Source: a virus
Length of the DNA: 57,772 nucleotides
Virus record (IMG/VR): IMGVR_UViG_3300032315_000416
Span: 1-57,772 of that record
Strand: one strand, 5' to 3'
Under the pieces are notes generated by a model. That model worked only from the letters and a program-made list of their open reading frames with translations. It was not told where the DNA came from and ran no database searches. Below, piece by piece: positions 51,455-57,772 of this stretch; within the stretch, counting starts at the first letter, position 1, and each line of letters begins with the position of its first letter. The position numbers and the translations under genes were made by a program.

Positions 51455-53761
51455 ATGAAACCAACAACACTACCAGTCCTGTTTGAAAATATACCCATGG
51501 AGCTCAAGCGCGTGCCTAGATGGGTACTGTGGCAATTTGTGCAAGTCGGCAGTGAGGGCAATCAGCGATGGTCAAAGCTGCCCACACAAGTAACAGGCCA
51601 ATCTGCCTCCTCAACCAACCCAGCAACCTGGTCAGACTTCTTGACCGTCCAAGCCGCGTATCAGGCCGATCCAGAGCGCTTCAGTGGCGTGGGCTTTGTG
51701 TTTTCCGAAGACGACGATTTAGTAGGCATCGACTTAGACGATGTGTATGATCACCACACCAACCGTTTCATAAATGCTGCAATGCAGCAATTAGCCCATA
51801 ACGTCCAAGGGTACATGGAGGTCAGCCCGTCCGGCACAGGCGTTAAGATATTCACCCGCTCCCAGCCATTCGCCTCGCATGCCGACCATGCCATTGGATT
51901 CGAGGCCTACTCCAAGGGGCGTTTCTTTACGGTCACCGGCCAATACATCTCCGGTACTATCCCCGAAGAGCTCCAAGACTTGACCAGTATCATACCCGCT
52001 CGAACCATGCGGCAGACTGGTGATGCGTTTGAGGACTACAACCCACCAGTGGCCGGATATGACATCCATCGCATCGAGACCGAGATACTAGCCAAGCTAG
52101 ATCCCGAGTGTGGTTACCATGAGTGGCTACGCATCGGGGCGATTCTGCACCACCAGTCCGGCGGTGACGTAGAGATGCTAGAGGCATGGGATAGATGGTC
52201 AGCTCAGGGCTCATCGTACACCGACAGTGGCGATTACTCCTGTGAGGCTAAGTGGAAGACATTCAAAGGGTCAGGCGCGACTCTGCGCTCACTGATATTC
52301 ATCATCAACCAACAGGATCGCCAGGAGTCGCTAGATCGCGGTGAGATTATCCTGGATAACGGGGCAATGAACCATGCCCGTACATTCCTAGATAATTTCT
52401 TTTCTTCTGAGGAAGGGTACAGATTAGTTCACTATGCGCAGGAGTTCTATCTGCACTGCACGACGCATTACGAGATCATCGAAGAGGCCACCATCCGTGC
52501 CAAACTGTACGCGTTCTTAGACAAGTGCAAGAAGGCAGGCAAGCAGGGCGCGTTAACACCATTCAACCCTGCACCGGCTACAGTCAGCGCGGCACTGGAC
52601 GCGATCAAGTCGATCACGCACTTACCCAATCACGCCAACACCAAGCCGCCTATTTGGCTAGATCAGTACGCAGCAAATAAACCCGATGCTGCTAAGTTAA
52701 TCTCGCTTAAGAACGGCCTGTTTCACTTGGAGGATTCGTTACTCATACCGCACTCACTGGGATTCTTTACGCAGAACTCGCTGCCATTCGCTTACAACCA
52801 AGGCGCAGACTGCCCGACATGGATTCAGTTCTTGCAGTCGGTATGGCCTAATGATCCTGAGTCGATTGCCTGCCTGCAAGAGATGTTTGGTTACATCATC
52901 TCCGGCGACACAAGGCAGCAGAAATTCTTTAACTTAATTGGACCACGCAGGTCAGGCAAAGGCACAATCAACAAGGTGCTCGTTGACATCCTTGGCCAGC
53001 ACAATACCGTCGCACCACAACTGGAGGAGCTCTGTGACACATTCGGACTACAACCATGGCTGGGTAAACTACTTGCTTCTTTTACCGACGCTCGCGCTCC
53101 TGAGCGTAATCGTAGTGCTGTGGTGTCTCAGTTACTGCGGATTGTGGGCGGCGATACGGTTACAGTCAATCGTAAAAACAAAGACGCATGGAACGGCTAC
53201 CTCCCAACGCGAATCGTAATCTACTCCAATGAGGCATTGCAGCTAACAGAGAACTCTAATGCGCTCACCGGCCGTATGCTGGTGCTTAAGATGACTAGAT
53301 CGTTTTACGGCCAAGAAGATACCGACCTGTCACACAAGCTATCCGCGGAGCTGTCGGGTATCTTTAACTGGGCAATGGAAGGACTCAAACGTCGCTTAGC
53401 ACGCGGCGGCCACTTCATCCAGCCTAAGACCGGCGTTGAGCTGATCGAGCTCATGGCGCAGTTAGGTAACCCGATCGGATCGTTTATTGAAGATGCATTA
53501 GTGTTTGAACCAGAGGCAGAGGTATCGAAGTACGATGTGTTTTTGTGTTATAAACACTGGGCAGTCAAGAAGAACATCGTGCCAGGTACAGAGCTCGCAT
53601 TTAAACGTCGTTTCTTGGCAGCAGCACAGGAGCATTTTATTGAATCAGGACTAGATCGTACGTCGGGCAATCGTACCCACATTTACCGCGGCGTAAAATT
53701 AAATCAGAAGGCACAGAAATACATTGATGACAACATTACATTTGACGAAGGAGTATTTTAA
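51455..53761 (+). CDS. Primase-polymerase/D5-type SF3 helicase
   Basis: A 768-aa replication protein. The N-terminal primase-polymerase-like domain (about 15-170) has the acidic strand GIDLDDVYD (91-99) and SPSGTGVKIF (124-133). A PriCT-like segment runs about 208-285 (HEWLRIGAILHHQSGGDVEML). The C-terminal half is a D5_N/SF3 helicase with Walker A IGPRRSGKGT (about 495-504), then FTDAR as Walker B, a VNRKNKDAW sensor strand and MLVLKMTRSFYG. It opens DNA and makes primers, so it initiates replication. It follows repeat copy B. Confidence 0.93.
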   Translation: MKPTTLPVLFENIPMELKRVPRWVLWQFVQVGSEGNQRWSKLPTQVTGQSASSTNPATWSDFLTVQAAYQADPERFSGVGFVFSEDDDLVGIDLDDVYDHHTNRFINAAMQQLAHNVQGYMEVSPSGTGVKIFTRSQPFASHADHAIGFEAYSKGRFFTVTGQYISGTIPEELQDLTSIIPARTMRQTGDAFEDYNPPVAGYDIHRIETEILAKLDPECGYHEWLRIGAILHHQSGGDVEMLEAWDRWSAQGSSYTDSGDYSCEAKWKTFKGSGATLRSLIFIINQQDRQESLDRGEIILDNGAMNHARTFLDNFFSSEEGYRLVHYAQEFYLHCTTHYEIIEEATIRAKLYAFLDKCKKAGKQGALTPFNPAPATVSAALDAIKSITHLPNHANTKPPIWLDQYAANKPDAAKLISLKNGLFHLEDSLLIPHSLGFFTQNSLPFAYNQGADCPTWIQFLQSVWPNDPESIACLQEMFGYIISGDTRQQKFFNLIGPRRSGKGTINKVLVDILGQHNTVAPQLEELCDTFGLQPWLGKLLASFTDARAPERNRSAVVSQLLRIVGGDTVTVNRKNKDAWNGYLPTRIVIYSNEALQLTENSNALTGRMLVLKMTRSFYGQEDTDLSHKLSAELSGIFNWAMEGLKRRLARGGHFIQPKTGVELIELMAQLGNPIGSFIEDALVFEPEAEVSKYDVFLCYKHWAVKKNIVPGTELAFKRRFLAAAQEHFIESGLDRTSGNRTHIYRGVKLNQKAQKYIDDNITFDEGVF

Positions 53762-53762
53762 A

Positions 53763-53915
53763 ATGACGGATCAAGAACAAGAATTTGCATTTGCACTAGC
53801 CGCTGTAATGGGGTTGGTGGCTCGAGGCGCAACGCCAGCAGAGGTGCGCGACACAGCATGGCTCTATGCACAGTTTGCGATGCTGGGTAAGCCAGTATGT
53901 GAAGACACAAAATGA
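53763..53915 (+). CDS. Small protein
   Basis: A 50-aa acidic protein (MTDQEQEFAFALAAVMGLVARG) starting at ATG 53763, 1 bp after the helicase stop, with GAAGGAG upstream. The helical start (FAFALAAVMGLVA) is semi-hydrophobic. The longer upstream frame is excluded since it would run inside the helicase gene. The function is unknown. Confidence 0.72.
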   Translation: MTDQEQEFAFALAAVMGLVARGATPAEVRDTAWLYAQFAMLGKPVCEDTK

Positions 53916-54514
53916 AAGCCATCGTCATTGCCACAGTGGATGGTAAGTGCATACCGGTACTATCTAAAAGCATAGAGATGTATGTGCCAGATAGTGTAGA
54001 AGTTATCATCCACAAAAACAACGCCGGCAACTTTGGCGATGCGTACAACCACATCGTCAACAAGGCGTTTATGTCACACGACGAGATTATTGTGGCCAAT
54101 GACGACATCGTGCTAAATCCGGACAGCTACCGTAAGTTGCTGGAGGATGTTAACTACCTTACACAACAAAAAATTAAGCTAGGCTGGTTGGTGGCAAGAA
54201 CGGACTACGCAAGGCCCAACCAACAGTTTTTTCATTTAGATCCAAACTTAATCCATGCAGCACAACGTTGCTCACCGCTGTTTGGTTACGTACACATACA
54301 GGCATGGATAGACTACCCACCGATTAACTGGTACTCGGACGACATCCAGTGCATTGACATGGCCAGCAAAGGGTACCAACACTTTGTATCCAGGTCGTAC
54401 GTGCACCATGTAGGCAGCCAAACGATTGGCATGGACAACCAAAAGAACCACCTTGACTCTGAGCAATGGATCAGGGATAATAGGCCAGAACTACACCGTG
54501 AATGGTACAAGTGA
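53912..54514 (+). CDS. Glycosyltransferase, GT-A fold (GT2-like)
   Basis: A 200-aa enzyme. MKAIVIATVDGKCIPVL gives the first strand; NNAGNFGDAYNHIV is nucleotide-binding; VANDDIVLNP (about 61-70) holds the DxD-like metal site; WYSDDIQCIDMASKGYQHFVSR and YVHHVGSQTIG match the acceptor region of GT2-like proteins. It lies inside the replication module, away from the fibre-modification genes, coupled to neighbours on both sides (4-bp overlap at the start). A nucleotide or DNA-base acceptor is a real option. The substrate is unknown. Confidence 0.83.
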   Translation: MKAIVIATVDGKCIPVLSKSIEMYVPDSVEVIIHKNNAGNFGDAYNHIVNKAFMSHDEIIVANDDIVLNPDSYRKLLEDVNYLTQQKIKLGWLVARTDYARPNQQFFHLDPNLIHAAQRCSPLFGYVHIQAWIDYPPINWYSDDIQCIDMASKGYQHFVSRSYVHHVGSQTIGMDNQKNHLDSEQWIRDNRPELHREWYK

Positions 54515-54515
54515 T

Positions 54516-54635
54516 ATGAGCTTCACCATCTACCAAGCAAACGGCCTTCGCTGCATTCAATGGTTCCCAAATATAGAGACCCTGATAGCACACATGATTA
54601 AAAACCCTAACGATAGGTACCATAGAAACGTATGA
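54516..54635 (+). CDS. Small protein
   Basis: A 39-aa protein (MSFTIYQANGLRCIQWFPN start, NPNDRYHRNV end), starting one base after the glycosyltransferase stop and overlapping the next gene start (ATGA). A longer frame would be inside the glycosyltransferase gene and is rejected. Function unknown. Confidence 0.6.
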   Translation: MSFTIYQANGLRCIQWFPNIETLIAHMIKNPNDRYHRNV

Positions 54636-55237
54636 AGAAAAAGGCACCGTACTACATTGCAGACACTGGGCACTTTGGTATCAAGATCAAGGTGTGCTTT
54701 GATGATGCGTCATTCCAGCAGGCCGTGCGCGATTCCAAGATAACAACCCGCCATCAGTCACTTGATATTGGCCTGGCGGAATCGCACTTCATCGAACAAG
54801 AAGGCACCATGCACGCCATGCTGGCCATCGTGTTTAATTTTGATGAGATGGAAAAGTGCGACGCGTTAGAGCGCATGGGCGTTATCTACCATGAGGTATC
54901 GCACACAGTCACCCATGTGTTTGAGTACATTGGCGAGGACGAGCAAAAGATTGGTGATGAGTCGCGTTCGTATTTAGGCGAGCACATTTTCAAGCAAGTA
55001 TTTTCGATCTATGCAACAGAGGAAGACAAACGTGAGCGTACTAGAGAAAGAAATAGAAAGTCACCTGACAAAGAAAATCAAGCAGTTATCGGGGCTCTCA
55101 TTCAAATGGCAGAGCAGCGTGACGGGGGTGCCGGATCGGATAGTATTCTTGAATCAGAAAGCGTATCTAGTCGAACTAAAAACAGCAACAGGGGTTCTAA
55201 GTCCAAGACAAGTCGTCGTGTTCGACGAACTGGGTGA
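54632..55237 (+). CDS. HExxH metallopeptidase-like phage protein
   Basis: A 201-aa protein. The zincin-like motif HEVSH (87-91) is followed by an Asp/Glu-rich helix with GDESRSYLGEHIFKQ, where E110 is the likely third zinc ligand. The size and order (a strand domain, then a HEVSH helix and a YLGEHI helix) match small HExxH phage proteins of unknown substrate. From about residue 133 the tail is low-complexity Ser/Arg/Lys-rich and lies entirely over the next gene (206 bp overlap), so the tail is either an extension after a lost stop or a true overlap. Confidence 0.75.
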   Translation: MKKKAPYYIADTGHFGIKIKVCFDDASFQQAVRDSKITTRHQSLDIGLAESHFIEQEGTMHAMLAIVFNFDEMEKCDALERMGVIYHEVSHTVTHVFEYIGEDEQKIGDESRSYLGEHIFKQVFSIYATEEDKRERTRERNRKSPDKENQAVIGALIQMAEQRDGGAGSDSILESESVSSRTKNSNRGSKSKTSRRVRRTG

Positions 55238-55310
55238 GCAAGGCTTCCCAGTACATATTCTTCGAAGCAAAGAAGACGTCGAGGATTTTATTGAGGGCGC
55301 TTTAGCATGA
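55032..55310 (+). CDS. VRR-NUC family nuclease
   Basis: A 92-aa nuclease from GTG 55032 (GAGGAAG is 6 bases upstream); an in-frame ATG at 55011 without a strong site is the alternative. VSVLEKEIESHLTKKIKQL then the catalytic core GVPDRIVFLNQKAYLVELKT, with D and E-x-K in the PD-ExK-like arrangement, and HILRSKEDVEDF. VRR-NUC proteins cut branched or looped DNA in recombination and replication. It overlaps the metallopeptidase-like gene in another frame. Confidence 0.85.
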   Translation: MSVLEKEIESHLTKKIKQLSGLSFKWQSSVTGVPDRIVFLNQKAYLVELKTATGVLSPRQVVVFDELGEQGFPVHILRSKEDVEDFIEGALA

Positions 55311-55312
55311 TA

Positions 55313-55333
55313 TTTTGCATTAGTAGTAGTAGA
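55313..55333 (+). promoter_or_regulatory. Late-type promoter motif on the plus strand, copy 8
   Basis: The plus strand has TTTT, GCATTAGT (55317-55324), six bases (AGTAGT), then AGAGG with +1 predicted at 55331. It is the only plus-strand copy, 7 bp after the VRR-NUC stop and 88 bp before the HNH gene, so HNH, SNF2 helicase and the region-4-like protein can be expressed late. It is not preceded by a terminator hairpin. Confidence 0.7.
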
Positions 55334-55411
55334 GGAAGCGAAAAGGTTTGCAAGCCCTGTTTGTGCCGTTAACACAAACTAGCGCCTCTACTATCAACTA
55401 CTTTAACGGAG
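55327..55411 (+). promoter_or_regulatory. Structured leader of the HNH gene
   Basis: TAGTAGAGG (55327-55335) can pair with CCTCTACTA (55385-55393), and GTTTGTG/CACAAAC (55360-55380) form an inner hairpin. Further pairing reaches the ACTACT just before the GGAG ribosome site at 55408. Only read-through transcripts carry the full left arm; RNA started at 55331 lacks most of it. Confidence 0.5.
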
Positions 55412-55418
55412 TATCAAA

Positions 55419-56078
55419 ATGAAACGACTCAATCCCACCACAGGTTTACCTTTTAAATCCGGAGACATACGAGAAGACGGCCGAGTATTTAACCAATACC
55501 GTTGCAGTAAATTAGATAAAAATGGATTTTTTAAAGAATGTTGGTTAACTCCCGAATCGCATAAGAGAGCTAGATTTGATTGTCAATCCGGCGATACAAG
55601 GACGATTTCAAATTTCTCAATTAATTTATTACATTCCGCAATAGGAAGATGCAAAGGAAGTCCGGCAAGAACCAAATCAGGAAGACCACCAACAAATGGA
55701 AAGGTTACTATAGATAAACAGTGGATATTGGATCGCTTAGAAAAAGGAATTTGTGAAGCGACAGGAGATAAATTAACAATTTTACCTAGAAAAAATAACA
55801 CGGCCTCATTGGATAGGGTAGATAGTAATAATCCAGATTACACACCAGAAAATTGCAGAATAGTTACTTGGCAGTATAATAATATGCGGGGCGCGTATAC
55901 TGATGAAGAATTTATCGCCGTAGCTGAGAAGGTTAAAAATGTTAAAAAGAAATCAATTACATCCCTATCAATTAGCAATAGTGGAAAAAGCCAAAACAAC
56001 TCCGAACATAGGGCTTCTGCTTTGCCCGGGTTTGGGCAAGACGACGACCACCCTCACCATCATTGCGGAACAATTTAA
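55419..56078 (+). CDS. HNH endonuclease (putative free-standing homing type)
   Basis: A 219-aa protein with the HNH-like core ASLDRVDSNNPDYTPENCRIVTWQYNNMRG (as two halves, about 129-142 and 143-158), preceded by a basic DNA-binding stretch (RCKGSPARTKSGRPPTNG) and a CEATGDKLTIL segment. The AGT-rich leader precedes it and ACGGAG is the ribosome site. Its last about 46 residues lie over the SNF2 helicase start in another frame and end without a domain (SNSGKSQNNSEHRAS), so the gene may be an insertion with a run-on 3' end. Confidence 0.8.
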   Translation: MKRLNPTTGLPFKSGDIREDGRVFNQYRCSKLDKNGFFKECWLTPESHKRARFDCQSGDTRTISNFSINLLHSAIGRCKGSPARTKSGRPPTNGKVTIDKQWILDRLEKGICEATGDKLTILPRKNNTASLDRVDSNNPDYTPENCRIVTWQYNNMRGAYTDEEFIAVAEKVKNVKKKSITSLSISNSGKSQNNSEHRASALPGFGQDDDHPHHHCGTI

Positions 56079-57273
56079 AGGCAAGACACTGATCATCGCG
56101 CCCAAACGGGTAGCAGAGACAGTATGGGACACCGAGGTAAAGAAGTGGGAGCACCTAGCACACCTAAAAGTCAGCAAGATAATGGGAACGCCTACGGCAA
56201 GATTGTCAGCTATGAAGAGCTCTGCAGACATATATTTGGTAAACCTTGAGAACGTGGCATGGCTTTGTAGCCTTTCAGATAAGTTAGTGTTCACTAACTT
56301 AGTAATAGATGAATCCAGCCGGTTTAAGGATTCAAGCACCAAGCGTTTTAAGGCACTTAAGAAGCATTTAAAGGGCTTCTCACGGCGTTTAATCTTAACG
56401 GGTACACCCACCCCTCAAAGCATGCAGGATTTATGGTCCCAGGTTGGTATATTGGACTTAGGAGAGCGTTTGGAGACGTCCCTGACCAAGTTCCGCGACA
56501 AGTACATGCAGCCAGACCAAATGAACCGGCATACCCGAGTAGTTTACTCGTGGAAGCTGCAGCCAGGCGCGGATCTAATATTGAATCAAAAGATATCGGA
56601 TATCTGCTATAGCCTCAAGGCCGAGGATTACCTGCAGCTGCCGGAGTGTACCAAGCTGTACCACAGTATTGAATTAGATAAAAACGTAAGGGGTCAGTAT
56701 GAACAACTTAAGAAAGACATGGTCGCTGATATCAAGGGGGAAAGGATTACAGCTCCAACAGCAGCAACACTTGCGGGGAAACTCATCCAGTTCACATCAG
56801 GCTCAGTGTATGATGAACAAGGTGAAGCACACGAAGTACATCGTTCTAAGCTGGAACGTCTTGAGTCGATCATGGAGGAATCTAGCTCCCCGACACTCGT
56901 ATTCTATCATTTCAAACACGCACTTCAGAAGTTACGCTTGGCTTTCCCCGAGGCGGTGGTGCTGGATGACGACAACATTGAGGCGTGGCGTGATGGCAAA
57001 ATTCGTATGCTCCTTGCCCACCCCCAGTCAGGAGGAATTGGCCTTAATCTACAGTGCAACGTTGGAGACACAGCACAAACAGTGTGGTTCGACCTCCCCT
57101 GGTCCTCTGAGAACTATATCCAGGCGAACGCCCGGATTTACCGCCAAGGGCAAGAAAAGCCGGTTATCATACACCATCTAACGGTGGCCAAGAGTATTGA
57201 TGAGCATGTAGTAAAAGTATTAGAAGGTAAAATTAACTTACAGGAAGCCTTGCTGGACTCGCTAGTAATATGA
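55939..57273 (+). CDS. SNF2-type DEAD/DEAH helicase
   Basis: A 444-aa superfamily 2 ATPase. Q-motif-like LHPYQ (7-11), Walker A GLGKTTT (31-37), motif II DESS (124-127), motif III LTGTPTPQ (about 150), and motifs V-VI GGIGLNLQ and QANARIYRQGQ near 360-400. It is a compact SNF2-type motor, common in phages, and may remodel protein-DNA complexes or branch structures in replication and recombination. The HNH gene overlaps the first 140 bp; the VRR-NUC gene lies just upstream of HNH. Confidence 0.9.
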   Translation: MLKRNQLHPYQLAIVEKAKTTPNIGLLLCPGLGKTTTTLTIIAEQFKGKTLIIAPKRVAETVWDTEVKKWEHLAHLKVSKIMGTPTARLSAMKSSADIYLVNLENVAWLCSLSDKLVFTNLVIDESSRFKDSSTKRFKALKKHLKGFSRRLILTGTPTPQSMQDLWSQVGILDLGERLETSLTKFRDKYMQPDQMNRHTRVVYSWKLQPGADLILNQKISDICYSLKAEDYLQLPECTKLYHSIELDKNVRGQYEQLKKDMVADIKGERITAPTAATLAGKLIQFTSGSVYDEQGEAHEVHRSKLERLESIMEESSSPTLVFYHFKHALQKLRLAFPEAVVLDDDNIEAWRDGKIRMLLAHPQSGGIGLNLQCNVGDTAQTVWFDLPWSSENYIQANARIYRQGQEKPVIIHHLTVAKSIDEHVVKVLEGKINLQEALLDSLVI

Positions 57274-57575
57274 CAAATATACACAAAATTAAAGCGGTAA
57301 CCCCGCGTCTCTCGGATGAGGATCCAGATCCATTGGAGCAAGACGACGCGCCAGACGGATACCATTTATTACAAGAGGGCTGGCTTATTTGGGATGCCGA
57401 TGATATAATTGATATTCGTAAAATAATTGATACCAAGATGCCAACAAAGCAGCGGTTTGTTTTGGAGGCGTTTCTCAACGGTAATTCGTATTACGACATT
57501 GGAGTCAGTGAAAAGTATTGGCGGTATCACTTTGCCAAGGGCATTGAGTTTATTAAAAAGGAGCTAGAGCTATGA
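57270..57575 (+). CDS. Sigma region-4-like protein (possible second sigma subunit)
   Basis: A 101-aa protein. The acidic N-terminus (about 15-45) is followed by MPTKQRFVLEAFLNGNSYYDIG then VSEKYWRYHFAKGIEFIKK (57-98), which reads as sigma region 4: a helix ending in 'L-x-x-x-x-R-x-V-L-x-A-F-L-x-G-x-S-Y', then a helix-turn-helix. Region 4 normally binds the -35 box and the beta flap. The phage's other sigma protein lacks exactly this part. It overlaps the helicase stop by 4 bp. DNA binding is not shown; other HTH roles are possible. Confidence 0.75.
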   Translation: MTNIHKIKAVTPRLSDEDPDPLEQDDAPDGYHLLQEGWLIWDADDIIDIRKIIDTKMPTKQRFVLEAFLNGNSYYDIGVSEKYWRYHFAKGIEFIKKELEL

Positions 57576-57766
57576 CGTATTTTGTTGTGGAACATGAGCG
57601 TAACGGCCCTCATTGTATAGACATTGTGACCGGCGTTGAGGATATCGATACAAATGATTACCAGCCATTCATTGGTTTGTGGGTATGCGATTCAGAACAA
57701 GAGGCGCGTATTATGGAAAACGAATTACGAAAGATGCGCAATGAACGATCCAGTCAACCATCCTAA
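57572..57766 (+). CDS. Small acidic protein
   Basis: A 64-aa protein (MTYFVVEHERNGPHCIDIV start) coupled to the region-4-like gene (ATGA overlap), with AAGGAG upstream. It is acidic (GVEDIDTNDYQPF) with a helical C-terminus. Function unknown. Confidence 0.7.
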   Translation: MTYFVVEHERNGPHCIDIVTGVEDIDTNDYQPFIGLWVCDSEQEARIMENELRKMRNERSSQPS

Positions 57767-57772
57767 GCACTA
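57741..57772 (+). CDS. Possible start of a further gene, cut by window edge
   Basis: ATG 57741 opens a frame (MNDPVNHPKH) to the right edge without a stop; it overlaps the previous gene by 26 bp. The ribosome site (AAAG) is weak. Too little is visible to judge; it may lead into the replication module that ends in the polymerase at the left edge. Confidence 0.3.
   Translation, partial: MNDPVNHPKH

Overview
The window is most of the genome of a tailed double-stranded DNA phage (Caudoviricetes). A large terminase, portal, scaffold, major capsid protein, tail fibres, holin, two endolysins and a replication module are all present. There is no tape measure, tail tube or sheath gene, there are P22 gp4/gp10-like connector candidates, and one virion protein carries a wall-degrading-type domain, so a short-tailed (podovirus-like) particle is the best guess. 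The lysins, the GroES-like protein and the Fur-box-like sites point to a Gram-negative host. A freshwater betaproteobacterium is plausible but not shown. I saw no integrase, CI-like repressor, tRNA or CRISPR array.

Layout. Positions 1-931 (+) hold the end of a family A DNA polymerase. Positions 932-44346 (-) are one long late region. Read in the direction of transcription it runs: a 102-aa protein, a degenerate intein-like protein, terminase, portal, GroES-like co-chaperonin, scaffold, capsid; then decoration proteins, a collagen-like fibre, four RCC1 seven-bladed propellers interleaved with sulfotransferases, a glycosyltransferase, an APS-kinase-like fusion and a methyltransferase; then an S74 fibre, holin and two lysins; then connector proteins; and last the large DUF4214 and internal virion proteins. 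Positions 44347-45427 are a non-coding control region with seven copies of a palindromic iteron, a DnaA box, a Fur-like box and one copy of a ~210-bp repeat. Positions 45428-51165 (+) hold about 20 small overlapping early-type genes, ending with a sigma factor that lacks region 4. The ~210-bp repeat, with its Fur-like box, recurs at 51222-51430. Positions 51455-57772 (+) hold the replication and recombination genes: primase-helicase, a GT-A glycosyltransferase, a metallopeptidase-like protein, a VRR-NUC nuclease, an HNH endonuclease, an SNF2-type helicase and a small sigma-region-4-like protein. Because the polymerase lies at the left edge on the same strand, the two edges may be one module in a circular map.

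The main discovery is regulatory. An element T(3-6)GCATTAGT, then exactly six bases, then A(G/T)G, occurs seven times on the minus strand and once on the plus strand. It behaves like an extended -10 promoter (TG-C-ATTAGT) with +1 at the A. In two cases +1 is the A of an ATG start codon, implying leaderless mRNAs. Most minus-strand copies lie directly downstream of a hairpin whose U-tract is the 5' edge of the promoter, so each boundary is a fused terminator-promoter. The seven minus-strand copies divide the late region into seven transcription units. The natural reader is the phage's own sigma factor (regions 2 and 3 present, region 4 absent), perhaps with the separate region-4-like protein encoded 6.6 kb downstream: a candidate split-sigma late transcription system, analogous in outline to T4 gp55/gp33 and Bacillus SigO/RsoA.

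A second unusual system is the cassette of RCC1 propellers plus sulfation, glycosylation and methylation genes in the fibre region, which may decorate the virion's own receptor-binding proteins or the host surface.
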